A stretch of 64,000 bases of DNA from Paraburkholderia caledonica NBRC 102488 (GTDB taxonomy: Bacteria; Pseudomonadota; Gammaproteobacteria; Burkholderiales; Burkholderiaceae), in contig NZ_BAYE01000004.1 in NCBI RefSeq assembly GCF_000685095.1, forward strand, positions 372,001 through 436,000, written 5' to 3'. A program made the position numbers and the translations under genes. Shown here piece by piece: positions 43,125 to 52,130 of the stretch (its first letter is position 1; every line of letters starts with the position of its first letter). The notes beneath the pieces were generated by a model. That model did no database searches. It was not told the DNA's origin and saw only the letters and a program-made list of their open reading frames with translations.

Positions 43125-44913
43125 CGGTCACCCAATTTTTGACGACTGTTGCAACGATCTTCGGATCCTGGCGCGCGATGCTGCGTGCGAACTCCAGGTT
43201 CCGCTCATATTTGTGTTTCGCGTTTTCCAGCGCCAGCAGTTCGCTGTCGCTGGCGTCGATTTCGACGTTGCCGTTGGCGCGTTCCGCGGTCGGGATGCCG
43301 TCGAGCAGGATCGGCTCGTCCGGCGACGGCAGCGCCGCGGCGACGACCGGTTCCGGCGGCGGGAAGGCGCGGCGCAGCGCCGGCTTCACCATCACGAAGT
43401 AGAGGAACAGGGCGACGGCGCCAATGCCGAGATACGTCGCGATCTGCTTGTACAGAGCCAGCATGTCGTGCGTGCGCCACCACGGCAGGTCCGCATTCGG
43501 GTCCACGTCGGCGGTGAACGGGCTGTTGACCACGTTGACCGAGTCGCCGCGCTGCGCGTCGAAGCCCATCGCGTCCTTCACAAGCTGGTTGACCTGCGCG
43601 AGCTTGTCGGCGGTGACCGGCTGCATCGTCGCGTGACCCTTGCCGTCGACCACGCGCAGATAGTTGACCACCACAGCCACCGACAGGCGCTTGATGCCGC
43701 CCATCGGCTGCTCGAGGTGACGCACGGTCTTGTCGAGCTCGTAATTCGTGGTCATGTCCTTACGATCGCTGACGGGCGTCGTCGTCACGCCGCCGCTCGC
43801 GCCATTGGGCGCATTGATCGGCGCGGAAGCAGGCTGCGGCGGCTGATTCGACAGCGCGCCCGGCACGCCCGACGCGCCGCCTTGCGACATTTCCGTCGCG
43901 GTGCTCGATTGCTGGCTGCGGATCGCCGCCTGTTGCGGGTTGCCGTTCGGGCCGTAGTTTTCGGAAGTCTGTTCGGTGCGCGAGAAGTCGATGTCGGCGC
44001 TCACCTGCGAATGCGCATTGCCGGCGCCGAAGAGCGGCGCAAGAATCGCGTCGATGCGCTGCTGCGTATTGCGCTCGATCTGCTGGCGATACTTCAGTTG
44101 CGACGCGTCGAGACCGCCGCCAACCGACGGCTGCGTCAACAGGTTGCCGTCCTGATCGAGAATGGTCACGCCCTTGACCGGCATTTCCGGCACCGCGGAA
44201 GACACCATGTGCGTGATCGCCAGCACCTGGCCTTCGTCGAGCGCGCGGCCCGGATAGAGATTGACGAGCACCGACGCCGACGGCGCTTCCTTGTCGCGGA
44301 CGAACACGGAGGGCTTCGGAATCGCCAGATGGACGCGCGCCGACTTGACCGACGAAACGGATTCGATCGTGCGTTCGAGCTCGCCTTCCAGCGCGCGCTG
44401 ATAGTTGATCTGCTCGGCGAACTGGCTGATGCCGAACTTCTGGTTGTCCATCAGTTCGAAGCCGACCGAGCCGCTCTTCGGCAGGCCTTGCGATGCGAGG
44501 CGCAACCGCATCTCGTGCACCTGCTCGGCCGGCACGAGGATCGCGCCGCCCGACTCGGAAAACTTGTACGGAATGTTGGCCTGCTGCAGCGCGGTGATGA
44601 TCGCGCCGCCGTCGCGGTCGGACAAGTTGCTGTAGAGCACCTTGTAGTCCGGGGCACGCGACCACAGGAACAGACCCGCCACCACGGCCACAAGCAGCGC
44701 CACCGCGAAAATCAGGGGGGCGCGCGGGTTGCCGCGCATTTGCGTGAGGCCTGACAGGCGCTGGCCGAAATTGCCGCCGAGGCCGCCACCGAGGCCGCCC
44801 AGGTCAGCGTTACCGCCGGGCTGACCGGCGCCCGCCGCTGCCGCGCCGGGCTGTGCGCCGGCGAGGCCCATGCGGGCGTCGGGGTTGATCAAAGAGTTGG
44901 CTGACGAATCCAT
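43114..44913 (-). CDS. fliF: MS-ring protein FliF
   Basis: FliF forms the membrane ring on which the flagellum is built. The 599-residue protein has a Gly/Ala-rich N-terminal tail, membrane helix one (PLIFAVALLVAVVAGLFLW, about 68-88), periplasmic ring-building domains (EQVHEMRLRLASQGLPKSG, FVRDKEAPSASVLVNLYPG), a disordered Gln/Ser-rich stretch, membrane helix two (YLGIGAVALFLYFVMVKPA) and a C-terminal FliG-binding peptide ending RQDPKIVATVVKNWV. First gene of the fliFGHIJK unit, divergent from fliE. Confidence 0.97.
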   Translation of the reverse strand: MDSSANSLINPDARMGLAGAQPGAAAAGAGQPGGNADLGGLGGGLGGNFGQRLSGLTQMRGNPRAPLIFAVALLVAVVAGLFLWSRAPDYKVLYSNLSDRDGGAIITALQQANIPYKFSESGGAILVPAEQVHEMRLRLASQGLPKSGSVGFELMDNQKFGISQFAEQINYQRALEGELERTIESVSSVKSARVHLAIPKPSVFVRDKEAPSASVLVNLYPGRALDEGQVLAITHMVSSAVPEMPVKGVTILDQDGNLLTQPSVGGGLDASQLKYRQQIERNTQQRIDAILAPLFGAGNAHSQVSADIDFSRTEQTSENYGPNGNPQQAAIRSQQSSTATEMSQGGASGVPGALSNQPPQPASAPINAPNGASGGVTTTPVSDRKDMTTNYELDKTVRHLEQPMGGIKRLSVAVVVNYLRVVDGKGHATMQPVTADKLAQVNQLVKDAMGFDAQRGDSVNVVNSPFTADVDPNADLPWWRTHDMLALYKQIATYLGIGAVALFLYFVMVKPALRRAFPPPEPVVAAALPSPDEPILLDGIPTAERANGNVEIDASDSELLALENAKHKYERNLEFARSIARQDPKIVATVVKNWVTDER

Positions 44914-45004
44914 GCGTCGGGTTTCTCCGGGAAGCCTTTTGCGTTCTGCCGCTCAACCGCACCGAGGCTCGGCGGGAGTATGGACAGATACTTTCACGAC
45001 TGAA

Positions 45005-45096
45005 ATTATCCGCACGGCAGGCGCGCCCGATTGCTTGAATAGAGCCGGGTTTCCCCCCTAGTTTCGGGGCTTTCCAGGAAAGCCCGCTGCTATGCT
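45005..45096. promoter_or_regulatory. Divergent class II-type control region of fliF and fliE
   Basis: GAATAG (45037-45042), 15 nt, CTAGTT (45058-45063). On the minus strand CTATTC is followed 26 nt later by GATAAT (45005-45010) for fliF. On the plus strand CTAGTT is followed 27 nt later by TATGCT (45091-45096) for fliE. Same arrangement as flgA/flgB, including a GTTTCCCC stretch between the half-sites. Confidence 0.58.
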
Positions 45097-45149
45097 TTCG
45101 TCCAGATCGGTACGGTTTGGTCGTGCCGCTCGTTATTCCTGGAGAGAAC

Positions 45150-45500
45150 ATGACTTTGCCCGTGAACGCGCTTTCGTCGGCGCTGCAACAATTGCAGTCG
45201 ATGGCGGCGCAGGCCGCCGGCGGCAGCACCGCCGCTGCCGGCGCTTCGGCAGCAGGTGAGTCCGGTGCGGCTACCGCCGGCGGTTTTGCGTCGGCACTGA
45301 AGGCTTCGTTGGACAAGATCAGCGGCGATCAGACCAAGGCGGTCGGCGAATCGCAGGCGTTCGAGCTTGGCGCGTCGAATGTTTCGCTGAACGACGTGAT
45401 GGTCGACATGCAGAAGGCGAACGTCGGCTTCCAGTTCGGCCTGCAGGTCCGCAACAAGCTGGTGTCCGCCTATAACGACATCATGCAGATGCAGGTCTGA
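45150..45500 (+). CDS. fliE: MS-ring/rod adaptor FliE
   Basis: FliE joins the MS ring to the rod and is the first substrate exported. The 116-residue protein has an Ala/Gly-rich N-terminal half ([20 protein letters not shown]) and the conserved C-terminus ([57 protein letters not shown]). ATG 45150 has GGAGAGA 3 nt upstream. It stands alone, divergent from fliF. After it a GC-rich hairpin (CGCGCCC/GGGCGCG near 45569-45590) without a T-run may end transcription. Confidence 0.95.
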   Translation: MTLPVNALSSALQQLQSMAAQAAGGSTAAAGASAAGESGAATAGGFASALKASLDKISGDQTKAVGESQAFELGASNVSLNDVMVDMQKANVGFQFGLQVRNKLVSAYNDIMQMQV

Positions 45501-45568
45501 TCGAGGCTGCGGCCATGGCGGCAAGAATGTTCCGCCCGCCCGGCTGCAACTGCCCGCGTGACACACGC

Positions 45569-45590
45569 CGCGCGCCCCTGAGGGCGCGCG
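45569..45590 (+). terminator. Hairpin after fliE, no U-tract
   Basis: A 9-bp GC stem (CGCGCGCCC with GGGCGCGCG) around a CTGA loop, 68 nt past fliE. It lacks a following T-run, so termination here is uncertain. Confidence 0.35.
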
Positions 45591-45624
45591 CAACCTGCAC
45601 CCCTTAATCCTCCTTACACCGGCC

Positions 45625-45652
45625 TAAAGCTTTCTCGCTGCGTATCCGATAA
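45625..45652 (+). promoter_or_regulatory. Sigma-28 (FliA) promoter of fliST
   Basis: TAAAGCTT (-35 from 45625) and TCCGATAA (45645-45652), with 16 nt between TAAA and TCCG. Only one mismatch in each octamer to TAAAGTTT and GCCGATAA. The transcript would have a leader of about 80 nt before fliS. Confidence 0.72.
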
Positions 45653-45738
45653 CCAGATACAGGCATGAATCGGGGTGCGCTTACGCATCGCGATGGGCTG
45701 CCACGACCAACCGTAGTTGCATTTGAGGAGGAGCGCCG

Positions 45739-46173
45739 ATGTTTTCCCCAGGACACTCTGGAGCCAATGCGTATGCACGCGTGGGCGTCGAGACAGGGGT
45801 GATGGGCGCGAGTCCGCATCGTCTGATCGTGATGTTGTATCAGGGGGCCCGGCAGGCAATCGCGCAAGCGCGGATGCATTTGCAGCAGGGCAATGTGCCC
45901 GGTCGTGGAGAGGCGATCGGCAAGGCGATTCAGATCGTCGAAAGCGGGCTGCAACAGTCGCTCAACCTTGAGGTGGGCGGTGAGATTGCAGAGCGGCTGA
46001 ACGCGCTATATAGCTATATGTCGCGCCGGCTGCTCGAAGCCAACATAAAAGAGAGCGAGGCAATGCTGGTCGAAGTAGATGGCCTGCTGGCCACGCTCGA
46101 AGAGGCATGGATCGGGATTGCCCCGGAGATAGCGCGAATGGCTGCTCAGCCGGTCGCGGAAAGCATGAGATGA
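45739..46173 (+). CDS. fliS: Flagellin export chaperone FliS
   Basis: FliS binds the C-terminus of flagellin and keeps it unfolded for export. The 144-residue helical protein has ANAYARVGVETGVMGASPHR and LIVMLYQGARQAIAQARMHL, the family's signature region, followed by the four-helix bundle (ERLNALYSYMSRRLLEANIK). FliS usually follows fliD, but no fliD is seen here. It overlaps fliT by 4 nt. Confidence 0.95.
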   Translation: MFSPGHSGANAYARVGVETGVMGASPHRLIVMLYQGARQAIAQARMHLQQGNVPGRGEAIGKAIQIVESGLQQSLNLEVGGEIAERLNALYSYMSRRLLEANIKESEAMLVEVDGLLATLEEAWIGIAPEIARMAAQPVAESMR

Positions 46174-46496
46174 CATCGAACGCAGAATACTTTGCCCGCT
46201 ACGAGGCCATTGCAGCGTTGTCCTGCCGCATGCTGATGGCTGCCCGACGCGCCCTGTGGAACGATCTGGTCCACTTGCAGGATGAATACCGGCTGCTCGT
46301 CGACACGCTGAAAGAGGCGGAGACGGGCGTCAAACTCGACGAGACGGAACGCCTGCGCAAATACGCGCTGATCCGGCAAATCCTCGCCGACGACGCCGCG
46401 ATCCGCGACCTGGCCAATCCGAGCCTCGCCAAACTGTCGGCGTTGTTCGGCGGCCGGCCGTCCCGGGTGCTCAAGGAGCTGTACGGGGCGCGCTGA
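46170..46496 (+). CDS. fliT: FliT-like export chaperone
   Basis: FliT is the chaperone of the filament cap FliD and in enterics also binds FlhDC. The 108-residue helical protein (YFARYEAIAALSCRMLMAAR, DLVHLQDEYRLLVDTLKEAE, KYALIRQILADDAAIRDLAN) follows fliS with a 4-nt ATGA overlap. Sequence identity to FliT is modest by eye, so the call leans on position, size and helical pattern. Confidence 0.85.
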   Translation: MTSNAEYFARYEAIAALSCRMLMAARRALWNDLVHLQDEYRLLVDTLKEAETGVKLDETERLRKYALIRQILADDAAIRDLANPSLAKLSALFGGRPSRVLKELYGAR

Positions 46497-46563
46497 GGGT
46501 GGCCGCAAGGCGTCTGATTGTGTGAATTGAGCGCGTTGCCGCCAATGTGATCAAGGAATCGGC

Positions 46564-48036
46564 ATGAACGGAATCGACACGGCCGTCGCATCGCTCCTCG
46601 CGACCCGCGTCGACAGCCTGCTCAACATTGCCCCCGGCAGCGCGGCCACCGCCCAGACGGGCGCGGCCGACGTCGAGACCGCGCCGACAACGCCCGCTCC
46701 GGCCGCTCCTGTTGCGCCGCAGCCTTCCGCGCAGACCGCGCTGTCCGCCGTCGCACTCACGCTCAACGCGATCGTGCGCTCCGGCGGCGAGGCGACGCCC
46801 GCGATCGTCGGGCAGTTACCGATCTGGCCCGCCGCTCCCGCACTCGACGTCGAGCCGGGCGCTTTGCCGCTCTTCGACGCGCCTGCTCCTTCCAATACCG
46901 CATCCAGCGCCGCGGCTTCCGCGGCCACGGCCAATGTCGCGGCGGCCCAGGTGCCGGTGGCGGCGCTCGCGGCCGCGCTTTCGCACACGGTCGGCGACAG
47001 CGGCCTCTTCTACGAAGCACACCTCGCGCAATGGCTGAGCGGCCAGCGCTCGCCTGAGACACTCGCGGGCGAAGCACAGAACAAGCTCGTCGCCGCCGCC
47101 GCGCAATTACCGTTGAACTGGGCAAGCGATGGGGGCGACGCGTCGTCGGCGCAAGCTGCCGCGAGGCAAGGCATGGGCGCCACGCCGCACGCCTCAGGCG
47201 GCGCGGCCGATGCGGGCAGCGCGAATGCCGCGAACCCGAATGCAGCTAACACCGCCGGCCGCCCGATGCCGTCGATCGATACCGTGCAGGCCGCGCGCTT
47301 CGTCGCCGGTGAAGTGTTGGCAAGTTCCCTTTCCGACCTGAACGGCCAGACGTCCCATGCGGGCCTGCATAACGCGGCCTCGCCAGCGGCTGACGGCGGC
47401 TCGCAGCAGAATCCGCAGGCGGCCGCGGTCCATCCCGCGACGGTGCCGCTCGTGCGCCAGCAACTGGATCTGCTCGCAACCGGCCAGTTCCGCTGGACCG
47501 GCGAAGCATGGCCCGGCGCGAAGCTCGACTGGACCATCGAGCAGGAAGGCGACGAGTGGGACCGCAGCGGCGGCGGTGCGGATAGCGAGGACGATCAGCC
47601 GTGGCGCACGCGCCTGACGCTGTCGCTGCCGACGCTCGGCACCGTCGACGCCGAATTGACGTTGACCGGCATGCGCCTCGTCGCGCGTGTACAGGCGAGT
47701 CCCGGCGGCGCGGCGCGTCTCGCGATGCAGGGCGAAAGTTTTCGCCAGCGGCTCGCGGCGGCGGGCCTCCAGCTGAACGGTTTGACGATTCGTGAGATCG
47801 GCGGCGGTGCGCCCGCCACCGGCGCGGCGGCAGCGGGCGCCGCGGCTGCGGCTCAGGCAGCGGCTTCCGCGTATGCGCGGTCGGCTTCGGCGGCGAGCCG
47901 GGCGGACGCCGCGGCGTCTGCCGCGTCTGCCGCATCGGGGGCGCCGGCAAGTGCCGCCGCCGGAAAAAGCCGTCGCGCGCCGCACGCGTCGAACGCAGCG
48001 GCCGCGCCGCTCGACGATTTCGACTGGGACATGTGA
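46564..48036 (+). CDS. Second FliK-like hook-length control domain protein
   Basis: A 490-residue protein with an Ala/Pro-rich first two thirds and a FliK-type C-terminal domain at about 345-425 (TRLTLSLPTLGTVDAELTLT, MRLVARVQASPGGAARLAMQ, ESFRQRLAAAGLQLNGLTIR). It then has a further Ala/Ser-rich tail ending DDFDWDM. The domain resembles the C-terminus of FliK at 37702, so this is a paralogue and not the main ruler. It is directly followed, with a 1-nt overlap, by a stand-alone FlhB C-terminal domain. The pairing suggests an accessory substrate switch (inference). Confidence 0.85.
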   Translation: MNGIDTAVASLLATRVDSLLNIAPGSAATAQTGAADVETAPTTPAPAAPVAPQPSAQTALSAVALTLNAIVRSGGEATPAIVGQLPIWPAAPALDVEPGALPLFDAPAPSNTASSAAASAATANVAAAQVPVAALAAALSHTVGDSGLFYEAHLAQWLSGQRSPETLAGEAQNKLVAAAAQLPLNWASDGGDASSAQAAARQGMGATPHASGGAADAGSANAANPNAANTAGRPMPSIDTVQAARFVAGEVLASSLSDLNGQTSHAGLHNAASPAADGGSQQNPQAAAVHPATVPLVRQQLDLLATGQFRWTGEAWPGAKLDWTIEQEGDEWDRSGGGADSEDDQPWRTRLTLSLPTLGTVDAELTLTGMRLVARVQASPGGAARLAMQGESFRQRLAAAGLQLNGLTIREIGGGAPATGAAAAGAAAAAQAAASAYARSASAASRADAAASAASAASGAPASAAAGKSRRAPHASNAAAAPLDDFDWDM

Positions 48037-48395
48037 TGAGCCGCAAACATCGTCGCAGCGCGGCTGCGCTTGTCTACGACGCACAAGGCGGCGATCCGGC
48101 GCCACGCGTGATCGCCAAGGGCTACGGCATGCTCGCCGAGATGATCGTGCAGCGCGCCAAGGAAGCCGGCCTTTATGTGCACGAAGCGCCCGAAATGGTC
48201 TCGCTGCTGATGCAGGTGGACCTCGACGCGCGCATTCCGCCGCAGCTCTATCAGGCGGTGGCGGAACTGCTCGCGTGGCTGCATCGGCTGGAAAGCGAGC
48301 CGGCGCAGCCAGCGCCGGGCGTCGCGCGCACCGGCGCGGACGATGTCACCGACGTGGTCGCGGTCGATATCGAGGGCGCAACAGGCGCGCGCTAG
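48036..48395 (+). CDS. Stand-alone FlhB C-terminal domain protein (FlhX/YscU-family)
   Basis: A 119-residue cytoplasmic protein similar to the part of FlhB after the cleavage site: AALVYDAQGGDPAPRVIAKG, YGMLAEMIVQRAKEAGLYVH, EAPEMVSLLMQVDLDARIPP, QLYQAVAELLAWLHRLE. The NPTH autocleavage motif and all membrane helices are absent. Comparable short proteins (FlhX, YlqH) can replace the cleaved FlhB fragment in some bacteria. The start ATG overlaps the stop of the FliK-like gene (TGATG). A GTG one codon earlier is also possible. Confidence 0.88.
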   Translation: MSRKHRRSAAALVYDAQGGDPAPRVIAKGYGMLAEMIVQRAKEAGLYVHEAPEMVSLLMQVDLDARIPPQLYQAVAELLAWLHRLESEPAQPAPGVARTGADDVTDVVAVDIEGATGAR

Positions 48396-48430
48396 GCACC
48401 CGTCGGGTCAAGCCATGCGGTTGGCGTCGC

Positions 48431-49849
48431 TCAAAACCGCATCATCAGTTTCAGCAGCGCGCTGACGCGCCTGCCATACGGCGGCGCAATCCATGCGCGC
48501 GCGTTCAGTCGCGCTTGCGTCAGTACGGGCTTCATCTTCGAGAAAGTCACGAAGCCTTCGTAGCCGTGATACGCGCCCATTCCACTTGCTCCGACGCCGC
48601 CAAACGGCAGGCTTTCGCACGCCAGATGCATCAGCGTTTCGTTGACCGCCATGCCGCCCGCAATGGTTTCGTGCGTGACCCGTTCGATGGTGGCTGCGTC
48701 GTCCGCATACAGGTAGAGCGCAAGCGGGCGTGGCCGGGCGTTGATCCACGCGATCGCATCGTCGAGCGTGTCGTACGGCACGACAGGTAGTAGCGGGCCG
48801 AAGATTTCCTCCTGCATCAGTTCGCAATCCTGCGGCGCGTTTGTGACGGCGATAGGCGGAAAGCGGCGACTCGCGGCGTCGGGCGCGCTGTCGGTCAGCG
48901 GATGCAGTTGCGCGCCGGCGGCCTGCGCTCCGTCGGCGAGACGCTGGAGGCGCGCGAAGTGGCGCGGCGAAATGATCGACGTGTAGTCCGGGTTGTGCAC
49001 GAAGCCGGGATACATCTTCGCCATCCGCTTGCGCGCCCGCTCGACGAACGCCTGCTCCTTGCCGCGCGGCACGAGCACGTAATCCGGCGCCACACAGGTT
49101 TGCCCGGCATTGAGCGTCTTGCCGGCGACGAGGTTGTCCACGGCATTGTCGAACCGCGCATGCGTGCCGATGATCGCCGGTGACTTGCCGCCGAGTTCCA
49201 GCGTAACCGGCGTCAAATGCTCGGCGGCGGCACGCATCACTTCGTGGCCAATTTTCGTCGAGCCGGTGAAGAGGAGGTGATCGAAGGGCTGCGCGCTAAA
49301 TGCGGCGGCGAGCGCGGCGTCGCCGTTCACTACAGCAACGTGATCGCGGGCAAAAGTCTGGCCGATCAGCTGCTCGAACAACGCCGACGTGCGCGGCGTC
49401 AACTCGGACATCTTGACGATCGCGCGATTGCCGGCGGTCAGCGCGCTGATGAGCGGTCCGGCGGCGAGCAGCACCGGATAATTCCACGGCACGATAATGC
49501 CGACCACGCCGAGCGGCTGCGGCACCACTTTCGCGCGGGCCGGCAGCAACCATTTGTTGGTGCTGCGGCGCTGCGGCTTCATCCACCGCTTGCCGTGCCT
49601 CAGGGCGGCGTCGATTTCCTCCTTCACCAACAGAAATTCCGCGAGCAGCACTTCCTGTTTCGCGCGATTGCCGAAGTCGGCGCTCATCGCATCGGCGAGC
49701 GCGTCGCGGTTGTCGAGCAGGACTTTGCGCAGCGCTTTCAGATGCGCCGCGCGCGTTTCCCAAGACGGATACGGCGCGCGCAACCAGGCGTGACGCTGAC
49801 CGTGAAGCAACGCCTCCAGCGCGGCGACCTCGGGCAGATCGTTCTTCAT
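48431..49849 (-). CDS. Coniferyl-aldehyde-type aldehyde dehydrogenase
   Basis: NAD(P)-dependent aldehyde dehydrogenase of 472 residues. The catalytic set is intact: Asn123 in VPWNYPVLLA, Glu218 in VTLELGGKSP and Cys252 in NAGQTCVAPDYV. The NAD-binding FTGSTKIGHEVM is present. Length and the sequences AKVVPQPLGVVGIIVPWNYP and GGVGASGMGAYHGYEGFVTF point to the coniferyl aldehyde dehydrogenase (CalB) group, which also accepts fatty and aromatic aldehydes. The real substrate is not shown. It follows the AidB-like gene by 95 nt on the same strand and is probably co-transcribed. Confidence 0.85.
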   Translation of the reverse strand: MKNDLPEVAALEALLHGQRHAWLRAPYPSWETRAAHLKALRKVLLDNRDALADAMSADFGNRAKQEVLLAEFLLVKEEIDAALRHGKRWMKPQRRSTNKWLLPARAKVVPQPLGVVGIIVPWNYPVLLAAGPLISALTAGNRAIVKMSELTPRTSALFEQLIGQTFARDHVAVVNGDAALAAAFSAQPFDHLLFTGSTKIGHEVMRAAAEHLTPVTLELGGKSPAIIGTHARFDNAVDNLVAGKTLNAGQTCVAPDYVLVPRGKEQAFVERARKRMAKMYPGFVHNPDYTSIISPRHFARLQRLADGAQAAGAQLHPLTDSAPDAASRRFPPIAVTNAPQDCELMQEEIFGPLLPVVPYDTLDDAIAWINARPRPLALYLYADDAATIERVTHETIAGGMAVNETLMHLACESLPFGGVGASGMGAYHGYEGFVTFSKMKPVLTQARLNARAWIAPPYGRRVSALLKLMMRF

Positions 49850-49944
49850 TGTTCATCACTCCCTGATGAAAGATGCGCGGTCGCGCCGCGCCTGTTGGTG
49901 TCGTTGCCTGCCGTTTGCTGCGGTTCGTCTGCGGCTTCCAGGCA

Positions 49945-51654
49945 TCAGCCTGGAAAAGCCCGCTCGACAATCGCCGCATGATCGAACGTGGCGGGCAGCG
50001 TGCCGTAGACCCGGCCGCTTTCGCCGCAGCCGTTGGCCAGACGCGTGGCGATGAAAGCCTCGGCGACAGCAGCGGGCGCATGCTTGACGAGCAACGTGGC
50101 CTGAGCGATCAACACGATCTGCTGCGCGATGCGCCGCGCGGAGGCTTCGCGATCTTCGGCGGGACCATTGAGCGTCGCGGCGAGCTTGCCGAGCGCGGCA
50201 CTCAACGCCGGATGCGCGGCGGCATCCGCTTGCCATTGCGCGAAGAGCGCTTGCGCCGCTTCAGGCTCGCGCTCCATGGCGCGTAGCACGTCGAGGCACA
50301 TCACGTTGCCCGAGCCTTCCCAGATCGAATTGACGGGCGCTTCCCGGTAAAAGCGCGCCATCGGACCGGTTTCGACATAACCGTTGCCGCCCCACACTTC
50401 CATTGCCTCGCCGGTGAATTCGAGCGTGCGCTTGCACACCCAGTATTTTGCCGCGGGCGTCACGATACGCCGCCACGCTCGCTCGGCGGAGGCTTCCGCC
50501 GGGTTCGCGGCAGACGTTGCCGAATCCGCATCCGCGGATTGCTCGAACGCGTGGGCGAGCCGCATGAACAGCACGGTCGCCGCTTCTGATTCCAGGCTGA
50601 GGTCGGCGAGCACGTTGCGCATCAACGGTTGATCGACGAGATTGCGCCCAAACGCACTGCGATGGCGCGCGTGATGAATGGCCTGCACGAGCGCCGCGCG
50701 CATCAGCGCTGCGCTGCCGATCACGCAATCGAGCCGCGTGTAATTCGCCATTTCGATGATGGTCGGCACGCCGCGCCCTTCGTCGCCGATCATGATGCCG
50801 AACGCATCGAGGAATTCGACTTCGCTGCTGGCGTTCGAGCGGTTGCCGAGCTTGTCTTTCAGACGCTGGATCTGCACCGCGTTCTTGCTGCCGTCCGGCG
50901 CGAAGCGCGGCACGAAGAAGCAGGAAAGACCGGCGTGATCGTGCGTGCGCGCGAGTACGAGATGGGCGTCGCATTGCGGCGCGGAGAAGAACCACTTGTG
51001 GCCCACGAGTTCGTAGGCGCCGCCGCGGCCACCGGCGGCGATCGCACGCGCTTGTGTCTGATTGTTACGCACGTCCGAGCCGCCTTGCTTTTCGGTCATG
51101 CCCATGCCGATCATCGCTGAGATTTTTTGCGTGAGCGGCAAGTCGCGTGGATCGTGTTCGCGTGCGTAGAGTTTGTCGCGAAGAGTCTCGAACAATTGCG
51201 GTTCGCGCTGCAATACCGGAATGCTGGCGAACGTCATGGTCAACGGGCAAAGAGACCCTGATTCGATCTGCGCATGCAGAAAATATCCGGCACAGCGCGC
51301 GGCCATCGCGCCGGGCTGCGGATCGGAAAAAGGCAGCGCGTGCAGCCCCTCGCGACGCAGCAGCGATAGCAGCTCATGCCACGCGGGATGAAACTCAAGC
51401 GCGTCGATGCGCTCGCCCCGCGGGCTGTGCGTGGAAAGCTCGGGCGTGTGGCGATTGGCAAGTTCGGCGAGCGCGAGTGTGTCGGGCGTGGTGAGCGCCG
51501 CGCCGTGCCGCAACAATGCATCGCGATGCCACACGGCGCCGTCGCGTTCGAGCGCGGCTGAGAGCGCGGCGTCGCTCGAAAACAGGTTGTAGTCCGCGAG
51601 CGGCGGGACCTGGTTGGTGACCTCGTGGGTCTGGCCGAAGCTATGGCGTTGCAT
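49945..51654 (-). CDS. AidB-like acyl-CoA dehydrogenase
   Basis: FAD-dependent acyl-CoA dehydrogenase-fold protein of 569 residues in the AidB branch. Characteristic phrases are MIGMGMTEKQGGSDVRNNQT, YELVGHKWFFSAPQCDAHLV and EFTGEAMEVWGGNGYVETGP. Also RFYREAPVNSIWEGSGNVMC, the flavin-site segment common to AidB. E. coli AidB protects DNA during alkylation stress, but many homologues are ordinary acyl-CoA dehydrogenases. The adjoining aldehyde dehydrogenase hints at fatty or aromatic acid metabolism. Which role applies is not decided by sequence. Confidence 0.87.
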   Translation of the reverse strand: MQRHSFGQTHEVTNQVPPLADYNLFSSDAALSAALERDGAVWHRDALLRHGAALTTPDTLALAELANRHTPELSTHSPRGERIDALEFHPAWHELLSLLRREGLHALPFSDPQPGAMAARCAGYFLHAQIESGSLCPLTMTFASIPVLQREPQLFETLRDKLYAREHDPRDLPLTQKISAMIGMGMTEKQGGSDVRNNQTQARAIAAGGRGGAYELVGHKWFFSAPQCDAHLVLARTHDHAGLSCFFVPRFAPDGSKNAVQIQRLKDKLGNRSNASSEVEFLDAFGIMIGDEGRGVPTIIEMANYTRLDCVIGSAALMRAALVQAIHHARHRSAFGRNLVDQPLMRNVLADLSLESEAATVLFMRLAHAFEQSADADSATSAANPAEASAERAWRRIVTPAAKYWVCKRTLEFTGEAMEVWGGNGYVETGPMARFYREAPVNSIWEGSGNVMCLDVLRAMEREPEAAQALFAQWQADAAAHPALSAALGKLAATLNGPAEDREASARRIAQQIVLIAQATLLVKHAPAAVAEAFIATRLANGCGESGRVYGTLPATFDHAAIVERAFPG

Positions 51655-52130
51655 CTGCTGTCTCCGTTCGCCGCGAGTTCGACGGCGGTTTGCCCGTGCC
51701 GGGTCATCGCGCGGTCGGTGTCCTTTGCGTTCGCTTGTTCGCGTTCCGCTTAAGCGTCGTCCGCGGCTGATTCACGACTCATGGACGGCTCGTTCGTGGC
51801 ACGTTTTTGACCTTGCTCTTCGCGACAGGTCGCCGCGTTCGCGGACGGGTCTGCGGCGCAAACCGGCGCTGCGACGTTTGACCGCTGCGTGTATGCCGCG
51901 CAGGAAAAGCGCGACGTCCGCGGACGTTGTTTGAATGCCCCGCGCGACCGTCCGGCGGGCGCGTGTGGGACTTCCATCATAGGGTCGCGGCGCCGCCCAT
52001 GTTTAGAGTAATCGCTCTGACGCGAAGCCGCCGCTTGCCTCCCGACGCTCCCTACAATGCCGGTGAAACACACGTAGACAAGTGTGCACGAGACAGGGTC
52101 CGCGAGCAACGCGGGCTATCAGGAGGAGCG
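51655..52130. other. Divergent intergenic region upstream of aidB-like and GMC genes
   Basis: About 475 nt without a supported gene. The frames that cross it lack family features and ribosome sites. Near the right end are a short inverted repeat AGAG-TAATCG-CTCT (52005-52018) and a TACAAT (52053-52058) that could be a -10 for the GMC gene. I see nothing else. Confidence 0.4.

Noticed and set aside
43048..44754. A plus-strand open frame of 568 codons opposite fliF
   Set aside because: Arg/His-rich composition typical of antisense frames; fliF on the other strand has clear domains and operon overlaps.
51927..52130. A 68-codon N-terminal extension of the GMC gene
   Set aside because: The AGGAGGAG ribosome site directly before the ATG at 52131 and the FAD motif right after it fix the start.
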